Positions 12,001-21,344 of a stretch of 54,019 nt of DNA are shown here, piece by piece. Location: contig BBXU01002242.1 in the NCBI GenBank assembly GCA_001598975.1, positions 1 to 54,019 on the forward strand, in the 5' to 3' direction. The stretch's first letter is position 1; every line of letters begins with the position of its first letter. Below the pieces are notes generated by a model. The model searched no databases. It saw nothing but the letters and a program-made list of their open reading frames with translations, and was not told the DNA's origin. This DNA comes from Parachlorella kessleri (Eukaryota; Chlorophyta; Trebouxiophyceae; Chlorellales; Chlorellaceae). Position numbers and translations under genes: made by a program.

Positions 12001-15000
12001 CCAACCAAGAGCACCTGTCAGGTGAGATGATCTGCAGGAACAAAGCAATGACCCCCAGAGCTTGTGGAATGGGGATAGGCATGGGCATGTAGCCTAGGCC
12101 AGCCAGCTAGACTGTCGGCGAGGCAGGGAGCCGCCAGAACACAACCATGCAGGCACTGCACACCGCCATGTCTGCATGTGAGGACTTGGGATCTGCCTGG
12201 CACCAACCTGCACTCTCCATCCAGAATGAGCAGGGAGGCGGAGGTCAGCCAGGTGTCGCTTGGGGGCCGCACGCTGCTAGGAGGGGCCACCACCTGCAGC
12301 CAGAATACCACCGGACTGGCTCGAGAAAGGGAAAGACCACAACATGGCTTTGAGCGCTGCACAGACTTTTGGCTGACCAGCTGGCCTTGGCATGGGCAGT
12401 ACAGGCAAGCTCAATCTGCCGGCGTCGCTCGACTCTGAAATCACAATCTCCCATGCATCACCAACAATGGCGCTCAGGCCCCCCAGCGCACCTCGCCGGT
12501 CTGCCTCCACGGCATGCCGGCAACAGGAGGCCGTGCTTGGACAGGGCACCAGGCAATGCTCTGCATCTGCTGCCAAAAAGCTTTGGCACCGTGGTTGGCA
12601 GCAGCAGCTTTGGCCTTGGAGCCAGCGTTAGGAGGCTGGCCCTCCTCAGCAAGCCCTAAAAAGCTGCCAAACATCCTGCAGGACGGCATGGGTTCATAGG
12701 CATGATTCGGGCTTGTGTCCCACAGCTGCCGCAGCTGCACTCATGCCGCTGCAAGTGCAATGCAGGCAAGAGCCACACAGACACAGTGCCCATCGCAAAA
12801 CAGACAACAGCTTTATGGGAGACAGCTCAAAGCACGTAGGAGGGCACAGTTTGACCATGTGCGCCTCCTTACACCACGCCCAGCGCCAGACCAGGCAAGC
12901 ACCTCGAGAAGCGATCCATGTGAGAGGCAGGCCCCTGCGACGCAACACCGCCGGCACTGAGAGCACCAGATGCCCCGCCCTTGGCGGAGGAATCCTTCGT
13001 GGACTCCTCTGATGCCGCCAGGGAGAGGCGGGGTGCCTCCAGCTCCAGGTAAGCCAACAGCGCCCGGCCGCGGGAGGCGGCTGCACCGCTAGGCACATAC
13101 ATCCCGGTCAGGCCTTGCAGCGGTGACATGCTTGCGGTGGTCCCACACGGGGCCAAAATAGGTGCAAGATGTCTCACTACACACGCCTTTACTGGCCCAA
13201 CATTTTGATGCTTGGCCAGATGAGGGCAGAGCCCTCAAGCTAGCACAGTCAGACACAAACCAAGCTGGATGACGCAGCTGTAGCAAGCACTTGTCAACGC
13301 CCTGCCTTCCAGGGACAGCTGCACACCTACCGATAACAACTGCCTACCTTGCTCTGGAGTAGTAGCTGCTAAACTCTCAATGGCGCGTGCACACCGCAGC
13401 ACCGTGGCCGGGTCGGCCACTGCCATCATGCCCAGCTGCTGCAGGGCTGGCAGGGCTGTGGCGAAGGCGTCGGATGGGAAGTCAGCCGCAGGGTCAAGGA
13501 GCAGCAGCAGCTCGGAGCTCCTGCACTTGTAAGCGGCACAAGACGGACTGGATGGTACGATGCCAGGATATCTGTTAAGATCATGTGGTGCCCATGAATG
13601 CCCCTTCATGAAACAAGATTGGCGAAGCTGGAACGATGCCAAGACATGCAGTAGTGAGATACCAACCAGTTCAGCCAGTTCCCCAGTTGCTCGTCCAATG
13701 CTTGCCATCGAAAAGCCGCGATCAATGTAATGACATGCCCTTGCTGCTGCAATCTTGCCCGCCCTGTCACCCGCCTACCTGGGGTCATGCAGGCCTGCCG
13801 GAGCTGCCAGCGAGCCGCCAGGCGTGCTCACGAACTTGAGCTGCCTGAGCTGGTCCACCAGCCCTGGGTCGATTTGCCGAAGATGTACCAAATCTTGCAG
13901 CACCTGCAGGGCATTGCAGGCTTTACAGCGGTCGGACGGCCGGCAAGGGTTGCACCCAACGGCAACCCAGTACCCAACTGCGATAGCTGCACCTATAACA
14001 CCAGCAATACTTGGGCATTGGGACACGCCTGCATGCGCCACTGGTATGAGGCAGCCACAGCACAACTTCTGCTCATGCCGCGGGAAATTCATTGCACCAA
14101 GTACAGTGCGTTACCTCCAGCATCACAGTATCCCTCGCTGGCGCACTGAGCCCCGCTATTCTGGGCAGCACATGGTCCCTGTAGAGCTGTGCCCTGCTGA
14201 GTTGCCGCACGCCTAGCACGCTGGCCATCACAGCGCGCTCAGCAGGCGAGGCTGTACCCACGAAGCCGGGGCTACTGCTGAGCACCTCCCACCAGGCTGG
14301 GGCCAGAGGCAGGTCACTGGGTGGGAGGCAGCGGTCACCCTGCAGCAAGCAGACAGGCAGTGAACACACATGAAGCAGCAGAAACTACGGAGACCTGACA
14401 TATATGTCCAGAGCCTATGCAAAGATACGCTCAAAGCTCAGGGGCATGTTCCACACAGTCGAGATGTCCGCCCAGCACCTGCGCTGCCCTTGCCTACTCG
14501 TCAACCATTACTAATATACAGGCAGGCAAACATCGTTATCTGCGCCCCACCTGCAGGTCACTGAAAGCTTCCCCAGCGCCGGCAGCATGCTCAAAGATGG
14601 GCAGCCGCCGCAAGAAGCCAAGCAGCTTTGGCAGGCTCACGCCTCCGGCCTCCCCCGGCGCATGCCCTTGCTGCTGTGCCTGCTTTGCGGCAGCTGGCGC
14701 TCCAGGCGTCCCCCGCCTTGGGGAGCTGCCGGGGACCGCCGGGGCAGCAGGTGCAGACAGCTCAAACCAGCGTGGCTGCAGCAGGTACTCCCGCAGGAGC
14801 CTCCTGCAGTTCCAAAAGAAAAGTCTGCCTGGGTGGACTGGGCTGGAGGGGCTAGGGTAATTATCATTGGCCTGCATGCACCAAGGCCCAGCGGATCCAC
14901 GCCACAAGCACATACATAGAGCGCAGTTGTTGTGAGGTTGTATTTCACCCCTGCTGGGGAGCCCGTTCTGTCATCCTGCACGGTGTGCCCCTCATCCAGC

Positions 15001-18000
15001 CTCCTGAGCACCACATCTGGCCTCCGTCACATGCAGCCCACCCTTATGTTCACAGGTGAAACACGCCCTGAAAGTATGCACGCTGGCCCTCAAAACGGTA
15101 AAGAACCTGTCCTCAGGTGTGATGTGCAACTCCTGGAAGCGGGCACCAACGTCGCAGCCTGACAGCGCTGCATGTAGGCCCGCCAGCAGCCCCAGGCCGC
15201 CCGGACCGTGGGCAACCAGGCGCACAGCAGCGCCGTCTGGTGCCACAGAGGTGTCCACCACCCTGCAGCAAGGTCAGCTTGAAATCAGGTCTTCTTAGCC
15301 GGGGCCTCCAGGCATACGGTTGTCAGTCTGACTGCAAGGCAGCTGCGAGTGTCTGGCTCGCTTACTGAGGTCACACAGTTGAAGCACCCCGCTACCACGC
15401 CTTCTTCCACGGAAGGTGCAAGAAACAGCCGCGAGTTAATGCGTACCTGAGCCGTCCTAAGCCGAAGCTTGCACCCTCACAACCCTTTGAACAGTCAACA
15501 TAAGGCTCTTCCACCGCATGTTAGCTCCTATAGGCCAACGGCGTACCTGCACCCCAGCCTGACCACGACTTGTTGTAACCCGGAGGCCCACTCGGCTGTC
15601 TCTGGCTGTGGCGGCACCAGCGCGGGAGAGGCCTCCAGAGAGGACGGACCCAGCAGCCGGCCCTGCAGCGTGGGCAGGAGCGGCCACTGCTGCAACAAAG
15701 CCGCAACCGAATGCGGCTCCTGCTGTGCCAGCCAGCTCCACAGCTGCTGCAGCCACTCGCTGCTGGGCTGCTGCTGGTCTGCAGCCACGTCTGTCTGAGC
15801 CCTCCACGCGGGCGGCAGCAGCAGCGGCAGCAAGGCAGACGAGGCTGCCTCGCAGGTAAGGACGCGGAGGTTGAGGTGGTCGTGCGCTGCCATCAGGCGC
15901 AGCCTGCAGCAGAACCAGGCCAGGGCCACCTGTGACACCTAACATTGTGCCACACTGCTGAGGAGGGCTTGCAACGCCTGAAGTGCAGTAGTAACGGGCG
16001 CGCTGAAGCCTTCTACCGTCAATATATGTGGTGTTTCCTCATTCTTCTTTCCTTCTCCCCACAGCGACTGACCGCCCAAAAGCCCAGTGGAACCATGCCG
16101 AAGCTGTGTGTCTATGGGCCCCGTCTATCCAGGCAAAGCATGCCGCAGTCAGCCCACCTCTGCTGCAGGTCCGGAGAGAGGAGCGCCACATCCAATAGCA
16201 AGTGCCCGGTCCGCCCCGCAAACAGCCGGGACTCTACTCGGCTCGGCACATACACCACCCGCCCCGCAAGACCCCTGCTCTTCCCAGCCGCCTGCCCAGA
16301 TGAAGGTGCTGGCAGCGCCTCGGCTGGTGCCACCGTGCCGCTGGCAAGCGGCAGCACAGCCAGGCCGGCCAGCTGGGCTGTGGACGACCAGTCAGTCTCG
16401 TCAAGGTCGATGAGGCAGTACTCTAGCAGGGCAGCTGCCTGCACCAACACCCCAGATGTTTGCGTCACTCCACGTCATCAAACACCACATCCTGCAGGGG
16501 CCTCTGCAGGAGCGCGCAACAGCACTAAGTATGGCATACATTGTTGAAGACAGACATACATATATGGCAGCCTTCCCCATGCAAGTCCCAGGAGCAGCAA
16601 CGCCACCACCTGACATTGAGGCCTTGAAACCTTGCGACCTTCATGCAAGGCCAGACTCTGACATCCAGCATGAGATCAGGCTGCCAACAGCCCACTCACT
16701 TGGTGGGGGCTGATGGCCGGCTCCTGCCGCCGGCCCCGGAGGCGCTCCCGGACCAGCTGGGGGGTGACCAGGGCGGGAAGCTCCGGCAGGTGGTGAAGCA
16801 GCAGGCGGGTGATGGGCGGCGGCATGGTGACTATGGGCAGCCCTGCCGCCAGCAGGGCGCCGCTCAAGGCCTTGTCCCTGCACACCAATTTCGCGAGGGA
16901 AGTGTGGGTGAGACACTGGTTAGGGAAGACCCAAGGCAGGCTGGGGGATGTCCCCCGCCTCCCCTTACTCTCCACTGCCCTCTCCAACGCCATGGCCCAG
17001 GTTGACTGCTTGCAAGCGGCATCTGCACCTTGTGCAAAGATCGTCCTTTCTTTTCTCAGACACGGGCCTCACCTCGCCGAGCGGTCGTCCAGGAAGAGTG
17101 CCTCCCCGGGTGTCAGCCACCGGCCGCCCCCCGCGGCCGTGTAAGCTACTGCTGAGCCAGCCAGGGCCTTGCAGAATGGCGCCACGAGGGCGCCGAAAGG
17201 CTCCCGGGCAGCAACGGCCTCCAAGGAAGCGGGCCAGAGGCGGTAGTAGCCCTTGGTGGGCCCTGCGGGTGCAACACCCCACTTCACCGTCAGGCGCAGG
17301 GCGTACACATGTGTGCAGGACCTCATCATGCACGGGTGCGTAACCTGGTCACCGTTAGAACGCCAGCTGGGTTACCAAATCTCGCTCCTCCCTCCCCACC
17401 TGCTGTAACGCACTCCTGCAAAGGGAGAGCGGGCAAAGTCGCTCACTCACCCAGCTGCTGTGCAGCCAGCTCCATGGCCTGGGCAAGCAGTGGTGCCACC
17501 GCCTCCCCCAGGAGGGCCTCATTCCACAGCGCCCGGCGCCGCCCGGCACCAGCCATGTCTCGCCCGTGCCAGAGGTCCCTGCAGGGCCGCCAAGCAAAGG
17601 AGGGTGGCCGTTTGACCAAGGGGGCCTTGGCTGGTCGGGCCAGTCTTTCTGGGTCGTTGGCATGCGCACCCTTGAACTCCTAACCTCTGCTGAAGCCCAA
17701 AGCGTCGGCTCTAGCTTTGAAGCCATTCTGTGCTGCAGTGTGAGTTTCCATCAGTACATGGGTGCAAGGCAAGTACATGATTTCTTGTAGTTGGGATGCC
17801 GTGCAAAGGTTGCCATCTCTCACTCCCTACCCCACTTACCTTCTGTTGCTAGACAGCTCAAAGGTGGCATTCACGTGGGCTGGGAGCCCGGTGTAAGTGG
17901 GGAGGGGCAGGAAGCAGAATGCTTGGCCCTGATACTCATCTGCTCCTGCGCACAGGCAGACAGCAGGCTAATGCCATCTTGGTCTAGTCACACCATGCAA

Positions 18001-21000
18001 GCGCCCCATAACAAGTCTTCAACATAGATCAGCAGCTGTGAGTCGTGCCGCCCCTGCGCGCACACCCCAAGGTCGTGTGGAGCTCCCAGCCTTACAAGCT
18101 CCCGCGCCATGCCTCTGCCATGGGCAATGGCATGGCCCACCTGCGTTGCCTTGCGTGCCCCCTCCGAGCAGCGGCAGCGCCACGGCTGCCCAGGGCACCA
18201 GCGGGGTGCCCGCCTCTGCTGTCCCCTCCTCCGCCAGGCGCCACGCTGAGCTGGAGGCGCCACAACAGCCCTGGCTAAGTAAATATCGCCTCACTACCCT
18301 CACGGCTTCACTGTGGAGAGCGGGGCCTGCGCCTTCGCCAGCTACCAACTCAGCCTGCCCACTGCTGCCGACACCTTGGCTGTTGGGCTGCTGTGATAAG
18401 GTATCGTCGCCATGGCAGCCGCCAGTGAGGGGAGTCTGCCCGGCTGAGGCTGTGACTGTCTCCAGCTCCAGTTCAAAGCTGCTCGACTGCAGGGCGCTGC
18501 TCATTAGGCGCTGTTTAAACGCCTCCTCTTCGGCTGAGAGCGGCTGCTGGGCCGCCCTGGGGCTGCCTGCAGAAGCCAACGTGCAGTTGGTGCCCCTATG
18601 GCTCGACCGGCTGCCACCGTACATGCATGGTTCCCAAAATTGCATACACTTGTCTTCCTGACCAGGATATGTATAAGGCCTTTCCCGTGACAACCAGGCC
18701 CGCCATGGGGCACCAACCTCCCACCAGCAGCAGTTTCCTCCCTACGACCTTTCACACAGGCTGGCTAGCCATGTGGCACTCCCGCTTCCCGTGACTTGCC
18801 TGGAGGGCTCGCTGATGCCCTGGCGTCGGCAGGCTTGGCAGCCCTAGCTAGCTCCGAGGCCACAACCCTAGATGCCCTCAGGAAGAGGCTGCGCTCCATT
18901 CTCGTTGCGGGTGTCTGGCCCCGCAGCGAGCAGCTATACAGCAGCTCGGGCTGCAAGACCGAAGTGGGGAGGACTTGGCATCACGTTCTTGGAACGCATG
19001 CGCAGAGTTAGGCTTGCTGGCGCACAAGCCCGGCAAATATGATTCATCCCAAACAAAACTGCTGACCAACACCGTGCCAGGCTCGACCCCCTACTGGTAA
19101 ATGATACTGAACTGCTGCCTGGCTCAATGGAGAGTTTGTCCTTTGTGGCAAACACCCAACCTCCGCCCGCTTTAGCATACAGGAATAGCTTTTGAGCCAT
19201 GCAAGCCAGGGCTAGGGCCACTCCCAGTACCCACCCACCTCCAGGCAGCCCTGCCTCCATTGCATCACCTCCACGCCCTCCACACCCTTCAGGAACAGCA
19301 GCAGCAGGTGCACCTCCCGCTGCAGGTCCGACAGCAGGCCCAGCACACGCGAGGTGGAGTACACCTGCAGGACGAGAGCAGCAGAGAAGCGCTCATCCAT
19401 GTGAGAGTATAGGCAGCCAGGGTGTCAAGGACTTTGTTTGGGTGTTGCCAGGCCGTACCACACCCGAAGCCGACAAGTGGGCTCGGCTGCGCTGTTGCTT
19501 GCAGTGCGGATGTGCAGCACAGGCCAGTGCTTGGACCCACCTGCTTGCTGATCTGGCTCCTCGCCGCCTGGGCCTCTGTCCGAAGCGGGAAGCGAAACAG
19601 CGTGCCCTGCACAGTAGCAGATTCTGCACTTGCTGGCTGGCTGGCAGGCAAGTACTTGCATGCACACACTTCTGACCTTCTATTTCGCACAGGCACGAGT
19701 CAAGAATCGACCATGCACATGCAGCTTACTGCGCACTGAACGGTGGAGTGACCAGGGCCATCATGCTCCACTCCGCACCTGGTACTGGTGCACCATGTCG
19801 CAGCCAAAGGCCTGCAGCGGGCGGCACTGGTCGGGGTGGTGCTCCGCCAGCCGGCTGCCAACAAAGTCCATCTTCTTGCCAGGGTTGAGGGTGCTGATGT
19901 GGGGCAGGTGCTGGCAGTGGGGGTCGAACATGACCTGCACACGCCACAAGCTCCGCTCCACAGGCTTGAGGCTGGGTTGACTCCTGGGCCAAATCTCTAC
20001 CCTGGGCCCCTTCTCCACCCTGGGCCACCCCCCTACCCTGGAGAATGTCTCTGCCCTGCGCCATTTGCCATTGCAGCTGCACTGCTCCTCCTGTGCTCCT
20101 GGCGCTCAAGTCAGCCCAGGCTCACCTGGAGCAGGCTACCCTTCGGGCTGACCCCCACATGCTTGGGAGGCATTCAAGCTCGGACTGCCCTCAGGGTACA
20201 CCCAGTGCGCATCTAACCCCACTTGCTCTGCACCATGGATTCCTAGCGTCCCCAGCGGCCTTCCCCATGGGGCCCCCTGGCCCGCCTCACCAGGTGCTTG
20301 CCCGAGACAAAGGTGGGCAGGTCTGTCAGGTGGTAGCAGGAATTGAAGCCGATGCCAAACCGCCCCGTCTTGCCCGCCTGGGCGCGCTTAACAGAGTCGC
20401 CCACGCGCGAAATGGACTCAAAGTCGCCTTCTGAGAACAGGGCGTCATTGTAGACCAGCAGGGAGGGGCCTTGGAACTCAGCAAGCCCCTCAAAAGCCAC
20501 CGAGCCTGCAACAATGACATGCGAGCTGGAGCTTGCGAGATCCAGGTGATACTCAGCACATGGCACTGTCCTGATGTGTGGAGCATTCAGGGTGGGTGCC
20601 AAGGCAGCAACATTGCTCGCCCTGCACTTCTGGCAGTGTGGCGCGCTGACCTGCGCCGTGGGTGCGGTGGTCCAAGCACAGCTTGACCTGCCTAGCCCCA
20701 GCGTCGTCGGCATTCTGCAGCCAGCCACAGGCAAAGCTTGGAGGTTCGCATGGTGGTATTGCAAGGGCTGTGATCTGTAGCGGCCCAGAGAAGCTCGCTG
20801 CACCTCCGCAAGTGGGCAATCACAAGACAAGGCACCCTGCTGCTCCTTTTCTCTGCGCAGTGGCTTGTACACAACTTTTTGCAAAGCTGCCTACCTGAAA
20901 AAGCTCCTTCAGCAGCCCAGTGCCCTCAGGATAGTTAACTAGAATCTCCCTAATTCGGGAGGTGAGGGACACCCGCTGCCCAAAGTCCTGCCAAACGCTC

Positions 21001-21002
21001 AT
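1..21002 (-). CDS. Sacsin-like giant protein with two sacsin (HSP90-type ATPase) repeats, 3' end outside window
   Basis: Multi-exon gene, at least 30 exons. It starts at ATG 21000-21002 (residues [10 protein letters not shown]), directly before the first sacsin ATPase fold. Exons whose ends I placed with matching phase include 20895-21002, 20651-20714, 20291-20505, 19779-19934, 19541-19606, 19239-19364 and 18800-18950. The order of blocks (ATPase N-box [59 protein letters not shown]) occurs twice, at about 21002-17840 and 9894-6800. Between them lies a block VYNDAPWL, then [15 protein letters not shown], then [12 protein letters not shown]. This is the arrangement of the land-plant sacsin-like protein (Arabidopsis AT5G23110 family), so I read one gene with two repeats, not two genes. 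Family knowledge: sacsins are co-chaperone-like proteins with an HSP90-type ATPase fold. The plant homologue ends in a RING finger, which would lie beyond position 1. The function in algae is unknown. Codon 1 could lie slightly upstream (in-frame ATG at 21035). Confidence 0.93.
2111..2183 (+). tRNA. tRNA-Ala (anticodon AGC)
   Basis: 73-nt cloverleaf. Acceptor GGGGTCG pairs with CGACTCC plus discriminator A. The D-arm is TAGCTCACATGGTAGAGC. The anticodon stem CTCGC/GCGAG encloses a seven-base loop TTAGCAT with AGC at 2144-2146. The T-arm GGGGATCGATGCCC carries the T-loop. A T-rich stretch follows within 10 bases, as for Pol III termination. It lies antisense within an intron of the sacsin-like gene. 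Confidence 0.97.
2194..2292 (+). repeat. Two tandem copies of a 50-bp unit
   Basis: 2194-2243 and 2243-2292 both read GCTTTTNTCTCATCCGTCCC onward and end in CCTGATCCACC, with two or three differences. It lies directly downstream of the first tRNA-Ala gene in the same intron. Confidence 0.9.
2310..2419 (+). repeat. Two tandem copies of a 52-bp unit
   Basis: 2310-2361 and 2368-2419 share CCTAGCTATCCTGACGCCTA and end in TCATTGGAGTACGC with a few substitutions. This is a second, unrelated tandem duplication between the two tRNA genes. Confidence 0.88.
2745..2817 (-). tRNA. tRNA-Ala (anticodon AGC), identical inverted second copy
   Basis: The reverse complement of 2745-2817 is base-for-base the same 73-nt tRNA as at 2111-2183, with anticodon AGC at 2782-2784. 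A run of five T on the minus strand (2736-2740) lies just past the 3' end, as a Pol III terminator. The two genes converge, 561 bp apart, and their flanks do not match, so the identity is confined to the tRNA. Confidence 0.97.
4885..8092 (-). other. Sacsin repeat 2: post-ATPase blocks
   Basis: Exons: 7979-8092 ([18 protein letters not shown]), about 7151-7750 ([17 protein letters not shown], Ala/Gly-rich loop, [10 protein letters not shown]), 6800-6891 ([27 protein letters not shown], donor CAG/GCAAGC), 6487-6586 ([19 protein letters not shown]), 6079-6195 ([20 protein letters not shown]), 5523-5769 and 4885-5388 ([33 protein letters not shown]). They run in the same order as repeat 1. Confidence 0.88.
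8689..10480 (-). other. Sacsin repeat 2: junction and second HSP90-type ATPase domain
   Basis: The exon ending at 10242 carries [26 protein letters not shown] and [12 protein letters not shown]. The next exon, 9712-9894, opens [16 protein letters not shown] and contains the complete N-box [15 protein letters not shown]. Then follow 9438-9506 ([16 protein letters not shown]), 9188-9263 ([15 protein letters not shown] and TGRFGLG), a 25-bp microexon 9012-9036 (FNAVYHFT) and 8689-8776 ([20 protein letters not shown]). All ATP-binding motifs are present. The splice acceptor immediately before AAMEAFGQ argues that this is an internal repeat and not a second gene's start. Confidence 0.92.
11109..17580 (-). 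other. Sacsin repeat 1: C-terminal helical/linker part
   Basis: Minus-strand coding blocks with sacsin-like phrasing lie in order: [19 protein letters not shown] (about 17450-17550), [13 protein letters not shown] and [11 protein letters not shown] (17069-17300), [20 protein letters not shown] (about 16700-16880), [14 protein letters not shown] and [14 protein letters not shown] (16112-16440), [18 protein letters not shown] (about 15540-15860), [13 protein letters not shown] (about 14560-14800), [19 protein letters not shown] (about 14150-14340), [20 protein letters not shown] (about 13790-13910), [18 protein letters not shown] (13370-13540), [18 protein letters not shown] (about 12480-12620), and [17 protein letters not shown] (about 11150-11280). 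Introns fill the rest. I did not place every splice site here. Confidence 0.8.
11676..11712. repeat. Perfect 16-bp inverted repeat with 5-nt loop
   Basis: Arms CTCATGCCAAGCAGCC and GGCTGCTTGGCATGAG flank TGCAT. The hairpin lies in a non-coding stretch of the sacsin-like gene. Confidence 0.85.
17840..19934 (-). other. Sacsin repeat 1: post-ATPase blocks up to FELSSNRR
   Basis: Exons 19779-19934 (FDPH, FGCDM), 19541-19606 ([18 protein letters not shown]), 19239-19364 ([14 protein letters not shown]), 18800-18950 ([25 protein letters not shown]), further coding sequence within about 18020-18690, and 17840-17939 ([16 protein letters not shown] and FELSSNRR). The donor after 18800 reads CAG/GCAAGT, a GC-AG intron. 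The 17840-17939 exon ends CAGAAG/GTAAGT in the same codon phase as its counterpart in repeat 2. Confidence 0.85.
20291..21002 (-). other. Sacsin repeat 1: HSP90-type ATPase domain (exons 1-3)
   Basis: Three exons join in frame: 20895-21002, 20651-20714 and 20291-20505. They encode [16 protein letters not shown], then [19 protein letters not shown] with the intron inside the N-box, then the lid and G2 region with [32 protein letters not shown] and FVSGKHL. The N-box Asn-Ala-Asp-Asp-Ala-Gly and the Gly-rich GRFGIGFN motif, which bind ATP in this family, are intact. The next exon (19779-19934) gives [14 protein letters not shown] and DFVGSRLAE. Confidence 0.93.
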
Positions 21003-21344
21003 TGCAGGCACTTGGACTGATTCAGACCGTCCCAAGCGCGGTCGTCTTGACAGACAACCTTAGGCAGCAAGGTCCATCATCTCGAGCACTGCGTCTGATC
21101 ATGGGCCAAAACGGTCGTCTCAGTCCTAGGCTACACTACCATCGAACAAGCACTATGCGAGCTGTAATTGTGTCGTTCTTGAACGTGTACTTTGGGCAGT
21201 CCAGCTGGCAGGGCGCGAGATGGGAAAAGACAAACAACTTCATCTATCACACTCAGACCTGGCCCGACCTGCATGTCATGCGCAAGACCACCCTTCAGCG
21301 TTGCAGCCCGAGGCGATCGCTTTAGTAACTCAGTAACAGGAGCC
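21003..21344. promoter_or_regulatory. 342-bp divergent intergenic region between sacsin-like gene and alpha-galactosidase
   Basis: The two start codons face away from each other, so both promoters and both leaders must lie here or in the opposing 5' exons. I see no TATA box or convincing motif. Confidence 0.45.

Noticed and set aside
20000..20120. Imperfect CTGGGCC/ACCCTGG tandem repeat as a protein repeat on the minus strand
   Set aside because: It lies between exons 20291-20505 and 19779-19934 of the sacsin-like gene and has no family support; simple intronic repeat.
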